Source: Bryobacterales bacterium
Lineage (GTDB): Bacteria > Acidobacteriota > Terriglobia > Bryobacterales > Bryobacteraceae
NCBI GenBank assembly: GCA_003139735.1
Contig: PLGA01000280.1
Span: 1 to 26,799, forward strand
Length of the DNA stretch: 26,799 nucleotides
Reading direction: 5' to 3'
Shown here: piece after piece, positions 1-8,450 of the stretch
How positions within the stretch are numbered: the stretch's first letter is position 1
How the letters are laid out: each line of letters starts with the position of its first letter
Translations under genes and position numbers: made by a program
The notes under the pieces: model-generated
Database searches by the model: none
The model's input: only the letters and a program-made list of their open reading frames with translations
Told to the model about the DNA's origin: nothing

Positions 1-303
1 GCCAGCGCCGAGAATATTCAATTCACCGAGTCCGGTTTCTACGAGATTCACCGGCCCACCGGGCCTGAGACGGTGGCAGTGAACGCGGATCGTCATGAGT
101 CCGACTTGGCCCCGGCGCCTCAGGAAACCCTCACGTTATGGGAAAATACAGCACAGGGGGCCTCCGGCGCAGGGGGAACCAGCGAATCCGGCCAGCGGGA
201 TCTGTCGCTGTGGTGGTACGTGATGATTGCGGTATTGGCGCTTGCGATCGCCGAATCGCTATTGGGGAATAAGCATCTATCGGTCGATAAAGAGGCGGCA
301 TGA
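1..303 (+). CDS. C-terminal part of a BatA/VWA-like membrane protein (5' end outside window)
   Basis: The frame is open from base 1 and stops at TGA 301-303, so the start lies upstream of the window. About 100 residues are visible. They contain a segment rich in AVNADRHESDL-type sequence, which in BatA (aerotolerance-type) proteins is the conserved stretch following the beta domain. A short polar linker and one transmembrane helix near the C-terminus (LWWYVMIAVLALAIAESLL) follow. In Acidobacteria and Planctomycetes, BatA/VWA membrane proteins typically sit beside MoxR ATPase, DUF58 and DUF4175 genes. The next gene here is DUF4175-like and overlaps this stop by the ATGA arrangement (ATG 300-302), so the two are translationally coupled. 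The family call is inference from the tail and the context; a different anchored protein with the same tail is possible. Confidence 0.6.
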   Translation, partial: ASAENIQFTESGFYEIHRPTGPETVAVNADRHESDLAPAPQETLTLWENTAQGASGAGGTSESGQRDLSLWWYVMIAVLALAIAESLLGNKHLSVDKEAA

Positions 304-3300
304 AACCTTTGGATCGGTTATCCGAGTATCTGGGCGCTCTGGAGCGCAGGCTCCGGTGGCTCGCGTTGACGCGTGGCGCGGCTGTGGCGGCGGGGGCTGC
401 CCTTGCCCTGACTGTCCTGGCGGTGCTGGCCGTCAACCACTACGCATTCTCCAGCCTGAGTGTGATCGGAGCGCGCGTGATCCTCTTCCTCGGGCTGGCC
501 TTCGCGGTAGCTGCGGCGCTCATCGTCCCGGTGATTCGCCTCAACCGGCGGCGCGCGGCCCGCGCAGCCGAGCGCGCCTATCCACAGTTCGAAGAACGCC
601 TGCTGACGTTTAGCGAGCGCGTGGAGCAGAACCCGGGCGATCCGTTCCTGTCGCTGCTGGCGGACGATACTCTGAAAGTCGCCGAAACCGCCGAGCCTAA
701 AGGCGTGGCCCGAACCGGCTGGATTTTCAGCCTCTCTTCAGCCGCCGTTTTCGCCGTGGGAGCGCTCATCTGGCTTGGCATGTCGGGCCCGGGCTTCCTG
801 GGTTATGGCACGGCGCTGCTTTGGGGCGGTCTGCCCAAGGCCAGCATGACGCCCTTTTACGACATCACGGTCACGCCGGGCAACCACACCGTGCGCAAAC
901 GCGCCGACGAAACCGTCCATGCGCGCCTCAAGGGCTTCGCCGCGCCCACCGTGCGGTTCTTTGGGAAGTATGCCAGCTCGTCGAAGTGGGAACAGGCCGA
1001 AATGGGCGCCGAGCCCGGCGGCTCCGATTACCAGTTCGTGATCGCGGGCATTCCGGAATCCATGGAATACTACGTGGAAGCCGGCGGGATTCATTCGAAG
1101 ACCTTCAAGCTGAACGTGGTCGATTTGCCTTCCGTCAAGCACATTCAGGTCACCTATCATTACCCGTCGTGGACCGGCATGAAGGATGTGACCGAGAATC
1201 CCGGCGGCGATCTGCGCGCCGTGGAGGGGACCTCCGCCGATGTCACCATCGAGACCGACAAGCCGTTGGCCAGCGGAGCCTTGCTGCTGGGCGACGGATC
1301 GAAGCTGACCCTGCACAGCGGCCCCAACAACACCTTGATGGCCAGCGTCCCGATCGCGCGCGACGGCATGTATCACGTCGCCGCGGTGGAAAGCGGCGAA
1401 GACGTCCGCCTCACGGAAGATTACTTCATCGAAGCGCAGAAGGACAATCCGGCCGAGGTGAAGATTACGCGGCCCGGTCGCGATTTCCGCGCGTCGCCCA
1501 TCGAGGAAGTGGCTATCGCAGTCCAGGCCAAGGACGATTTCGGCTTGCGCGACGTCCAGTTGCATTACTCCTTTAACGGTGGCCCGGAAAAGGTGGTCCC
1601 GATGCTTCAGGCCAAGGGCGCGAAAACCTCCACCGGCGCCGCGACCATTGCCCTCGAGGACCTCAAGGCGCAGCCTGGCGACTTGGTGAGCCTTTATGCC
1701 ACGGCCACCGGCGCGCGGACCACGGCCAACACCGACATGTTCTTTATCCAGGCCGAGCCGTTCGAGAAGAACTACTCGCAGTCGCAGGAGGCAGGCGGCG
1801 GAGATGATCCCGCCGGAGGTGGCGATCAGCAAAACGCCGACCAGGAAATATCCAACCGTCAGAAGGAGATCATTACCGCTACCTGGAACCAGTTGAAAGG
1901 GTCGGGCGGCGCCAGGAAAGATGCGGCGGAGAATGCCGGCTTTCTGTCCCAGGTTCAGTCCAAGCTGCGCGATCAGGCCAAGTCTCTTTCCGAGCGCATG
2001 CAAGCCCGCCAGCTCGAAAATGCCGGCGATTCGTTCAAGACCTTCGTGGACGCCATGAACAACGCCGTTGCGGCCATGGGTCCGGCGGCCGACAAGTTGA
2101 AGGCCGGCAGTTGGCAGGACGCTTTGGCGCCCGAACAGAAAGCGTTGCAATACCTGCTGCGCGCCGAATCCACCCGGCGCGATATTGAGGTGGCGTTTGG
2201 CCGGCAAGGCGGTCGCGGCGGAGGCGGCGGCGGTGGTGGGAACAGCGCCACGCGCGACCTTCAGGGGCTCTTCGACCTGGAACTCGATACCGAGAAGAAT
2301 CAATACGAGAACACCCGGCAGGCGCAGTCCAGTGACCAGCGCCAGCAGAGCATCGACGAGGCCATGCAAAAGCTGGAAGAATTGGCTAAGCGGCAGCAGG
2401 AACTGGCCGACCAGCAGCGCCAGGGCCAACAGCTTACCTCGGACCAGCGCTGGCAGCAGGAGTTGCTGCGGCGCGAGGCGGAACAGCTTCGGCAGCAGAT
2501 GCAGCAGTTGACGCGCAACGATAGCGGCCAGTTGAGCCGTAACCAGCAGGGTCAACAGGGTCAACAAGGACAGCAGGGTCAACAGGGTCAACAGGGACAG
2601 CAGGGCCAGCAGGGACAGCAGGGGCAACAAGGTCAACAAGGCCAGCAAGGCCAACAGGGGCAACAAGGGCAACAGGGCCAACAAGGCCAGCAGGGTCAGC
2701 AGGGACAGCAAGGCCAGATGGGCCAGTTAGCGCAGATGGGCCAGCGTGGTCAGCAGGGACCGCAGGCGCAGCAGGGCATGCAGGGGCAGACGGGATCTAT
2801 CGGCCAGCAGCAACTGGAACAGACCATCAGCCGGTTGGAGCAAGCCATTCAGAACATGCGCCCGCCGCAGCCCGGCCAGGCCGCTAACGAAGCGGAAGCC
2901 CGCCGCGCGGCAGCCGGCCTCAAGGATGCCGAGCAGACTCTCCAGAGTCTGCGCACCGCCCAGTCCGGCAACCAGGTGGACAGCCTGGTCAATCAAGCCG
3001 ACGCTCTTGTGCAGACCCAGCAGAAGTTCGAGCAGGATTTGCGGCGCGCCATCGCCTCCCAGGAACGGGGAGAATACCTCGCTCCGGCGCAGGCCGCGCC
3101 GCTCGCCGACCGGAAGGAAGCCGAAGCGCAGGATCTCAAGCAGCTCGAACAGGCCATGCAGAACGCCGTACGCGACATGCGGACCACCCAGCCTCAGGCA
3201 TCCACCAAGATGCGCGAGGCTCTCGCCGAGGAGCAGCAGGAGGAACTGTCGCGCGACATGGAGCGCAACGCGCAGTACATTCGCAGCGGCAACGCGCCCT

Positions 3301-4052
3301 ATGCCGCCCTTTCCGAACTCAACATGACGCAAGGACTCGCCGATCTGCGCGACCGCTTGCGGGGCGTCCAGCAGGCGTTGGGGCCGGACAGCCAGGGGCG
3401 GCCGGGGCAGGACAGCAAGGCGGCGGAGCAGGCGCTGGCGCAGCTCGAACAATTACGGCAGCAGATGCAGCAACTCGGCCAGCGTGGACAGCAGGGCCAA
3501 CAGGGACAGCAGGGCCAACAGGGACAGCAGGGCCAACAGGGCCAGCAGGGCCAGCAGGGTCAACAAGGCCAGCAAGGCCAGGGTGGTCAACAGGGCGGTC
3601 AGCAGGCCGGCGGTGGACAGCCGGGTCAAGGCGGGCAGAATGGCGGCCAACGGCAGTTCGGCGGTGCGAACGGCGGCGGGTCCTGGGGTGGACCGGGGCC
3701 GGTCGGCCCGAATTGGGTGGGCACGTACGAGGGCACGCTGCAGTCGCTCCGCACCCTCCAGCAGCAATACCGCGACGACCCGAACACCGCGCGCGACGTG
3801 GGGGCCCTGATCCGCGACATGATGCGCCTCGATCCCAACACCTACGCCAACGAACCGTTGCTATCCGAGCGCATCAATGCCGCCGTGCTCACCGGCATCG
3901 AACAGGTGGAGATGGAACTCCGCCGCAAGGTGGACGCCTCCGATAGCAGCGTCCGAAGCCAGGGCGGCGAACCCGTGCCGCAAGGCTACTCCGACGCCGT
4001 AGCGAGATACTTCAGCGGCCTGAGCGAGTCCAAAGGCAACAAGTCGAAGTAG
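300..4052 (+). CDS. DUF4175-type membrane protein with Gln-Gly repeat arrays
   Basis: This is a very long protein of 1250 residues. Three hydrophobic helices lie near the N-terminus (about residues 25-46, 54-79 and 142-162). A predicted extracytoplasmic beta-rich part (about 180-500) follows, then a long Gln/Glu/Arg-rich helical region typical of coiled coils. Two low-complexity arrays of Gln-Gln-Gly units interrupt that region: about 748-807 and about 1060-1100, the latter grading into a Gly-rich tract. A conserved-looking C-terminal segment with repeated Arg/Asp/Leu (about 1140-1250) ends the protein. Length, helices and composition match the DUF4175 family, which occurs in aerotolerance-like clusters with MoxR, DUF58 and BatA genes; its biochemical role is unknown. 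The start ATG 300 overlaps the upstream stop. The arrays mix CAA/CAG and all four Gly codons, so they are not a recent expansion of one identical unit. Confidence 0.75.
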   Translation: MKPLDRLSEYLGALERRLRWLALTRGAAVAAGAALALTVLAVLAVNHYAFSSLSVIGARVILFLGLAFAVAAALIVPVIRLNRRRAARAAERAYPQFEERLLTFSERVEQNPGDPFLSLLADDTLKVAETAEPKGVARTGWIFSLSSAAVFAVGALIWLGMSGPGFLGYGTALLWGGLPKASMTPFYDITVTPGNHTVRKRADETVHARLKGFAAPTVRFFGKYASSSKWEQAEMGAEPGGSDYQFVIAGIPESMEYYVEAGGIHSKTFKLNVVDLPSVKHIQVTYHYPSWTGMKDVTENPGGDLRAVEGTSADVTIETDKPLASGALLLGDGSKLTLHSGPNNTLMASVPIARDGMYHVAAVESGEDVRLTEDYFIEAQKDNPAEVKITRPGRDFRASPIEEVAIAVQAKDDFGLRDVQLHYSFNGGPEKVVPMLQAKGAKTSTGAATIALEDLKAQPGDLVSLYATATGARTTANTDMFFIQAEPFEKNYSQSQEAGGGDDPAGGGDQQNADQEISNRQKEIITATWNQLKGSGGARKDAAENAGFLSQVQSKLRDQAKSLSERMQARQLENAGDSFKTFVDAMNNAVAAMGPAADKLKAGSWQDALAPEQKALQYLLRAESTRRDIEVAFGRQGGRGGGGGGGGNSATRDLQGLFDLELDTEKNQYENTRQAQSSDQRQQSIDEAMQKLEELAKRQQELADQQRQGQQLTSDQRWQQELLRREAEQLRQQMQQLTRNDSGQLSRNQQGQQGQQGQQGQQGQQGQQGQQGQQGQQGQQGQQGQQGQQGQQGQQGQQGQQGQQGQMGQLAQMGQRGQQGPQAQQGMQGQTGSIGQQQLEQTISRLEQAIQNMRPPQPGQAANEAEARRAAAGLKDAEQTLQSLRTAQSGNQVDSLVNQADALVQTQQKFEQDLRRAIASQERGEYLAPAQAAPLADRKEAEAQDLKQLEQAMQNAVRDMRTTQPQASTKMREALAEEQQEELSRDMERNAQYIRSGNAPYAALSELNMTQGLADLRDRLRGVQQALGPDSQGRPGQDSKAAEQALAQLEQLRQQMQQLGQRGQQGQQGQQGQQGQQGQQGQQGQQGQQGQQGQGGQQGGQQAGGGQPGQGGQNGGQRQFGGANGGGSWGGPGPVGPNWVGTYEGTLQSLRTLQQQYRDDPNTARDVGALIRDMMRLDPNTYANEPLLSERINAAVLTGIEQVEMELRRKVDASDSSVRSQGGEPVPQGYSDAVARYFSGLSESKGNKSK
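2544..2720 (+). repeat. Tandem Gln-Gln-Gly coding repeat, array 1
   Basis: About 59 codons consist almost only of a 9-base unit of the type CAG CAG GGN, in the reading frame of the DUF4175-type gene. The unit varies at synonymous positions (caacagggt, cagcagggc, caacaaggc). The far end decays into Met- and Leu-containing variants such as GQMGQLAQMGQ. Confidence 0.9.
3480..3600 (+). repeat. Tandem Gln-Gln-Gly coding repeat, array 2
   Basis: A second in-frame block of the same 9-base unit lies about 760 bases after the first, in the same gene. It grades into a Gly-rich tract (GGQQGGQQAGGGQ type). The two arrays share stretches of near-identical DNA and could recombine with each other. Confidence 0.85.
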
Positions 4053-4059
4053 TGGAACC

Positions 4060-4077
4060 GGGCCGCCCCCGCGGCCC
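4060..4077. terminator. GC-rich hairpin between convergent genes (possible bidirectional terminator)
   Basis: Arms GGGCCGC (4060-4066) and GCGGCCC (4071-4077) pair perfectly around a CCCC loop. The hairpin sits in the 28-base gap between the DUF4175-type gene and the convergent alginate-lyase-like gene. Neither side has a clear T tract, so intrinsic termination is uncertain. Confidence 0.45.
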
Positions 4078-4080
4078 CGA

Positions 4081-5283
4081 TTAGTGTCTTGTCTGATGCG
4101 CGGCGGCTTCCCAACGCCCCACCAGCAAGTCCACCATCGCCAGCCACGCATTCTCGGGCCGTTCCAGCTTCCGGAACTCGGCGACGTAATCCGGCTTGTT
4201 CAATCCCATGCCCGCAAACGCCATCAGGTAGACGCCATCGCTTTGAAACCCGGCGGCCTGTTCTTTGCTCCATTGTTTCGGGTCCGCCAGGCTGGCCTCC
4301 AGGGAATCGATCGCCGTGGCGATAGTGCCTCCAGTCCTGGCCGGCCGGCTCCAGAGGTCCACGCCGTGCAACTGCGCGATCCGGCAGATCATAGCGCGGC
4401 CCTCCAGACTGGCCGCCAGCGACTGCGCCGGTGCGTTCACCGCGGCCGCGCCCGTGGCGCGCGGCGGGCGGGGAAAGGCAGGGGCGCGATAGGAATCGAA
4501 GACCCTGCGCTCCGCTGCCGCATCTTCCGCGAAGCTGGCCGCCGAGGCTTCGAGCGCCGCTCGCCAAATTGGATTATCGCCTCGCCGGATGGCAGTGGCC
4601 GGGCCGGCCGGCGTGAGCCAGCGCAGATAATCCTCGAACCACTTCCGCGTCGCGGCCTCGTCCTTGGGGTCCCATGCCCCGCTCTTGGCCAGGAACTCCA
4701 TGCCTTGAATGGCGCGAATCAGCGGACGGCCTTCGGCTACGCCGCCTGGAGCGAGGTCCGCTCCATTCCGGCTCCCGGGAATGGCGCCGGCATGTTCCAT
4801 GTTCGGGTCCATGCGCGTCTTCGGCAAAATGAACCAGTTCTGAATCAAGTGCGCGGCGTGCGACGCGTAGCGCGCGTCGTCCAACAAATAGGCCGCCGTC
4901 CCGAGCGTTAAAACCGCGTCGCACATGGAGTCGAGCGCGGTGCGATTGGCGCTGAAGACCGAAGGGTTCGACTGCCCATTGCGGCGCAAGTAGGGGCCCG
5001 CGGGATTCGCGGCGTCGGGCCAATAATAAGGAGACTCGCTGTAATACTCGTGCGGATCGAGATCGGTCCCCTTCGGCCGTTCGGCCGTGACGGTCCATGG
5101 GCCTTCCTTCAAGTACCGCTCGGCGTCCAGGCGCAGTCGGCGCACCGGATCCTGCGTCCAGGCCTCCTGGCGGATCACCGCGCTGTGGATTGGCTCGGCT
5201 TCGTCGCCCGACACCAGCGTGGCGGGCGTATCCGCGGCCCGCGCGAAGGACGCAACCACGAAAATGAAAGCGGCGCTCCTCAC
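4081..5283 (-). CDS. Alginate-lyase-fold (PL5/PF05426-like) secreted protein, catalytic motifs altered
   Basis: The 400-residue protein has an N-terminal signal peptide (cleavage near residue 16, FARA). The N-terminal half matches the alginate lyase family well: a YYSESPYYWPDAANPAGPYLRR-type region (about 80-101), a DAVLTLGTAAYLLDD helix pair (about 122-136), the FILPKTRMDPNMEHAGAIPG region (about 151-170), and a WFEDYLRWL helix (215-223). These families cut uronic-acid polysaccharides by beta-elimination. At the usual Asn-Asn-His-Gly site this protein reads GDNPIW (235-240). The usual Ser/His/Tyr-Phe-Asn segment before the GVDLW landmark reads AVNAPAQSLAASLEGR (281-296). The catalytic His and Tyr are therefore not apparent, and activity on alginate is doubtful. 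The start is GTG, with a TACAAT box 8 bases upstream and no clear ribosome site. It is the last gene of a minus-strand run, 25 bases after the YihY gene. Confidence 0.7.
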   Translation of the reverse strand: MRSAAFIFVVASFARAADTPATLVSGDEAEPIHSAVIRQEAWTQDPVRRLRLDAERYLKEGPWTVTAERPKGTDLDPHEYYSESPYYWPDAANPAGPYLRRNGQSNPSVFSANRTALDSMCDAVLTLGTAAYLLDDARYASHAAHLIQNWFILPKTRMDPNMEHAGAIPGSRNGADLAPGGVAEGRPLIRAIQGMEFLAKSGAWDPKDEAATRKWFEDYLRWLTPAGPATAIRRGDNPIWRAALEASAASFAEDAAAERRVFDSYRAPAFPRPPRATGAAAVNAPAQSLAASLEGRAMICRIAQLHGVDLWSRPARTGGTIATAIDSLEASLADPKQWSKEQAAGFQSDGVYLMAFAGMGLNKPDYVAEFRKLERPENAWLAMVDLLVGRWEAAAHQTRH

Positions 5284-5291
5284 TGGTAACG

Positions 5292-5297
5292 ATTGTA
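5292..5297 (-). promoter_or_regulatory. -10-like TACAAT box 8 nt before the GTG start of the alginate-lyase-like gene
   Basis: TACAAT reads on the minus strand from 5297 to 5292, and the GTG codon begins at 5283. A start of transcription 6-8 bases downstream would fall at or just before the GTG, giving a leaderless or nearly leaderless message. No -35 match was found, so this is a candidate only. Confidence 0.3.
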
Positions 5298-5308
5298 GCG
5301 GATGGTAC

Positions 5309-6199
5309 TCACGCTTGCAGGGTGGGCGCGCCCGACCTCTGCAGCGGCGGGGCGTCGCCGCGTTCGTACGCCGCGTTGAACTCGCAGCCGATCAGCGCGC
5401 TGGCGGCCAGAAGATACATCCAGACCAGCAGCGCGATGCCGGCGCCCACCGAGCCGTAGATCACGTTGTAGTGCGCCATGTTCCGTACGTACCAACCGAA
5501 ACCCATGGTGCTGAGCATCCACAGCGCCGCCGCCAGCAGCGCGCCCGGCCAGACGTAATGCCAGCGCCGCCGCCGGTAAGGTCCGAAATACAAGAGACAC
5601 GCGGCCACGGACACCGCCGCCCCCAGCGCCAGTACGTAACGCCCCACCTGGCTCAGCCACTGCCAGATCGAGGTCCACGGATGCAACACCGGATCGACCT
5701 TCATCCACGCCATCACCGCCCGTTCCGCTACGCTGCCGAACACGATGAGCAGCGTAGCCGCCGCCAGCGGGACGACCGAGACCAGGGCTAGCGCAGCGGC
5801 GACGCCGCTCTCGTGAAAGAAACCGCGGTTCCGCGGCACGCGGTACGCCGCATGGAAACCTTCTATCAGACTCTTGATCACGCTCGAAGCCGCCGACAGC
5901 GAGATCACGCTGGCCAACGTCAGCAGCCCCACCGGCCGCTTGCCGGCGGCGTGGAACTGCTGTACCACCAAGTCCCCCGCGCCGGGAGGAACAATCTGGT
6001 AGAGCCAGTTCTCCAGGGCGCCTGAAACGAACGGTACGCCCGTCTGCACCAGGACGGTAGCGGCCGAGGCCAGGATCGGGAAAAAGGAAAGCAGCGCCGA
6101 ATAGGCGGCGCCTTTGGCGATGCCGAAGCAGTTGTCGTCGAAAGCGGCCACCACGCTTCGCCGCAGCAGAAACCCGAAGGTCCGCGGATTCGGTCTCAT
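5309..6199 (-). CDS. YihY/virulence factor BrkB family membrane protein
   Basis: This 296-residue integral membrane protein has the family's expected length and pattern. An N-terminal cytoplasmic helix is followed by the characteristic KGAAYSALLSFFPILAS segment (about 28-45). A PPGAG-containing periplasmic stretch, the RPVGLLTLASVISLSAAS helix, a VIKSLIEGFHAAYRVP region, and several more hydrophobic helices lead to a YGSVGAGIALLVWMYLLAAS helix near the C-terminus. YihY/BrkB proteins are polytopic inner-membrane proteins of unsettled function; early claims that they are ribonuclease BN were withdrawn. ATG 6199 begins 23 bases after the stop of the propeller gene, consistent with one operon. 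Confidence 0.9.
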   Translation of the reverse strand: MRPNPRTFGFLLRRSVVAAFDDNCFGIAKGAAYSALLSFFPILASAATVLVQTGVPFVSGALENWLYQIVPPGAGDLVVQQFHAAGKRPVGLLTLASVISLSAASSVIKSLIEGFHAAYRVPRNRGFFHESGVAAALALVSVVPLAAATLLIVFGSVAERAVMAWMKVDPVLHPWTSIWQWLSQVGRYVLALGAAVSVAACLLYFGPYRRRRWHYVWPGALLAAALWMLSTMGFGWYVRNMAHYNVIYGSVGAGIALLVWMYLLAASALIGCEFNAAYERGDAPPLQRSGAPTLQA

Positions 6200-6221
6200 T
6201 ACCGTGCGGCCCGCGCCGCCC

Positions 6222-8450
6222 TCATGGCAGCACGGCTTTCGCCACGCCGGTATTGCCGGCGCTATCGGCCACCCGGATCACCAACAGGTGCTCGCCCGGC
6301 GTCAGGTTCTGCAAGTCCAGCATGAACTTCTCGCGCAGCCCATCGACAATGCCCTCCGCCGGCATGATCGGGACCCAGCCGGAGGCGTCCACGGAATATT
6401 CGCAATGCCGCAGCGGCGAAGTCCCGTCGGCCGCTTCGAATTCGATGTGCGCCGTCGAGCCATCGCGCCGCACCACTCCCAGGGTTGCCGTCGGCGGCGT
6501 GTTGTCGATCAGCACCGCGGCGCTCACCGACTGCCCTTCGCGCGCGCTCGAAGGCGGGTTGGCCTCGCGGTCGGACGCCACCACGCGGAAGAGGTATTTC
6601 CCGTCCGCGAACAGGTCGCCGTCGAAGGAGGCGAAGTTGTCGTGCACGCCGCGCTTGAGCGGAATCCACTGCGTCTCGTCCTCGCCGCGGAAAGAGACAT
6701 CGTAGACCAGGCGGTCGCCATCCGGATCCTCGGCCTGCCAGGAAACCACGATCTGCGAGCCCGATGCGCGCGACAGCACCTGCGTGGACGGCCCCGAACC
6801 GGAATCCGCGCTGGCCGAGACGGTCACCGTCGAAGTGTCCGAAGATGGCTTGGTGGACCCGGGCGACGCGGGCTGCGCGGACACCGTGACGCTGGTCACC
6901 ACCGGAGGAGAGTTCTGCGGCAGGAAGGAAACCGTCACGTCGTTCACCACGGGCGTGCGGCCGCCGCTCCCCGCCATCGCCATTTTCCATTGGATGTAGC
7001 GCGCGTTGGGGCTCGCAATGCGCGAGCCGGCCGCGTCGGCCAGCGGAGCCGACCAATCGCTCCAGGTGCGGTCCGGCGTGGCCGAATTGCCGCTGCGCGT
7101 GCGGAACTCCACCGAGCACCCCGTGGGCGTCGCCGCGCGCCAGGTTAGGCTGCCCCAGCGCGCCACCGCGCCGGCATCGTGCACCGGCGCTTCCAACTCT
7201 CCCGCCGCGCCCGGCGATTCGCCCAGCCGGAAGACGCGTCCGATGTCGCTGGTGGCGGCCAGCACCGTATTCCCGGAGGACAGCAGCCGCGTCGTCTCGC
7301 CCTCGCCAGTCTCCGTAATCAGGGTCACGCCGCGGTCTGGCGCCAAGCCGTAAATGCGGCCGTTCTGGTCCGTGGCGAACAGCACCTGCTTCTCCTCCGC
7401 CAGCAGATCGTAGGCGTTCTCTTCCTTGGAACTCCACAGCGTCTCGACGGTGTTGTCCGCGTTAATGCGATAGACCGCGGATTTATCCGCGCCGCTTGCT
7501 TCGGGCAGGGCTGTTGCCTGCGTGGGCGTCGGAACGGCGGCAGGCACGGGCGCCGCCCGGGTCTGCGCCTTGCTGGCGTCCGGAGGCTTGATTTCGCTGC
7601 TCTGCGCTTCCACCGTGACGGTCGCCGTGACCGTGGGAACCGTACCCGCCGGGTTGGCGGTCTGCACGGCCTGGCCCGCGGCTTGCGCGCGCCGCGCCAC
7701 CGAACCGCCGAGAGCCGCCGCGTAAACCGAGCCATCCGGCATGGGAACGATGGCGCGGATCTCGGGCAACCCCGAATCGTACAGCACGAAAGCCTTGTCC
7801 TTCGCGGAAATGCGGTATAGAATGCCGTTCGGTTCAGTGCCCGCCAACAGCCGCCCCTGCGCGTCCACCGCCAATCCGGTGATGTGCGACTGGCCCGTAT
7901 CGTAGTACAGTTCGCCCCTGCCGGCCGCATCCACGCGGAAGATTTTGCCTTCGTCGCCGGTCCCCACGTAGAGCGCGCCGTCGGGCCCCATGGCCAGCGA
8001 CCATATATAGCGCGACTTCGGCGCGAAATACTCCGTGACCTTGCCGTTGTCGATCCGGTAGACGGCTCCGTCGGGCGACGTGCCGGCGTAAACCACGCCC
8101 CGGCGGTCCACGGCGATGGCGAAGACTTCGGGCTGTTCCGCCGTCCACAGCAGCGTGGACTGGCCTGCGCCGTCGATTTTGTAAACCCGTCCCCGGTTGC
8201 CTGTGGCCGCGTAGAGCGTTCCGTCCGGGGCCCGTGCGATGCTCCAGATGGCCGGCTGGTCCGATGCAAATACCGGGTCCACTTTGGGCGCCAGCGACAC
8301 GCGTCCGTCGCGGCCCAGCGAGATGCCGCTAAAACGCCCGCGGATGAAATCGCCGTACGAGTTCATCTCCCAGGTGGCCGTGCCGCTTGCCAATGCGAAG
8401 GGCGCCAGGGCCATCGCCAGTGCCAGTTTCTTCTCTAACAGAGAGATCAT
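6222..8450 (-). CDS. Secreted beta-propeller protein with C-terminal Ig/FnIII-like region
   Basis: The 742-residue protein starts with a signal peptide (hydrophobic to about residue 22, ALASG). Repeating blades of the form 'pdGtlYaaTgnrGrVYkidg' (about 60-300) are characteristic of NHL/SMP-30/YVTN-like propellers. A Pro/Ala/Thr-rich linker (about 290-325) interrupts the blades. A segment with FRTRSGNSATPDRTWSDWS (about 450-470) and an Ig/FnIII-like C-terminal part that includes SWQAEDPDGDRLVYDVSFRG (about 565-585) follow. No catalytic residues can be assigned; binding or scaffolding on the cell surface is possible. Its ATG overlaps the TGA of the upstream S55-peptidase gene by the ATGA arrangement, so the two proteins are made together and may work together. 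That functional link is inference. Confidence 0.75.
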   Translation of the reverse strand: MISLLEKKLALAMALAPFALASGTATWEMNSYGDFIRGRFSGISLGRDGRVSLAPKVDPVFASDQPAIWSIARAPDGTLYAATGNRGRVYKIDGAGQSTLLWTAEQPEVFAIAVDRRGVVYAGTSPDGAVYRIDNGKVTEYFAPKSRYIWSLAMGPDGALYVGTGDEGKIFRVDAAGRGELYYDTGQSHITGLAVDAQGRLLAGTEPNGILYRISAKDKAFVLYDSGLPEIRAIVPMPDGSVYAAALGGSVARRAQAAGQAVQTANPAGTVPTVTATVTVEAQSSEIKPPDASKAQTRAAPVPAAVPTPTQATALPEASGADKSAVYRINADNTVETLWSSKEENAYDLLAEEKQVLFATDQNGRIYGLAPDRGVTLITETGEGETTRLLSSGNTVLAATSDIGRVFRLGESPGAAGELEAPVHDAGAVARWGSLTWRAATPTGCSVEFRTRSGNSATPDRTWSDWSAPLADAAGSRIASPNARYIQWKMAMAGSGGRTPVVNDVTVSFLPQNSPPVVTSVTVSAQPASPGSTKPSSDTSTVTVSASADSGSGPSTQVLSRASGSQIVVSWQAEDPDGDRLVYDVSFRGEDETQWIPLKRGVHDNFASFDGDLFADGKYLFRVVASDREANPPSSAREGQSVSAAVLIDNTPPTATLGVVRRDGSTAHIEFEAADGTSPLRHCEYSVDASGWVPIMPAEGIVDGLREKFMLDLQNLTPGEHLLVIRVADSAGNTGVAKAVLP

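Noticed and set aside
738..2711. Long minus-strand frame (657 codons) opposite the DUF4175-type gene
   Set aside because: It is Leu-rich only because it is antisense to the Gln-Gly arrays and GC-rich codons; it has no ribosome site and no family motif.
2544..3600. CRISPR-like array of short repeats
   Set aside because: Units are 9 bases, in frame, without spacers, and encode Gln-Gln-Gly within a long gene.
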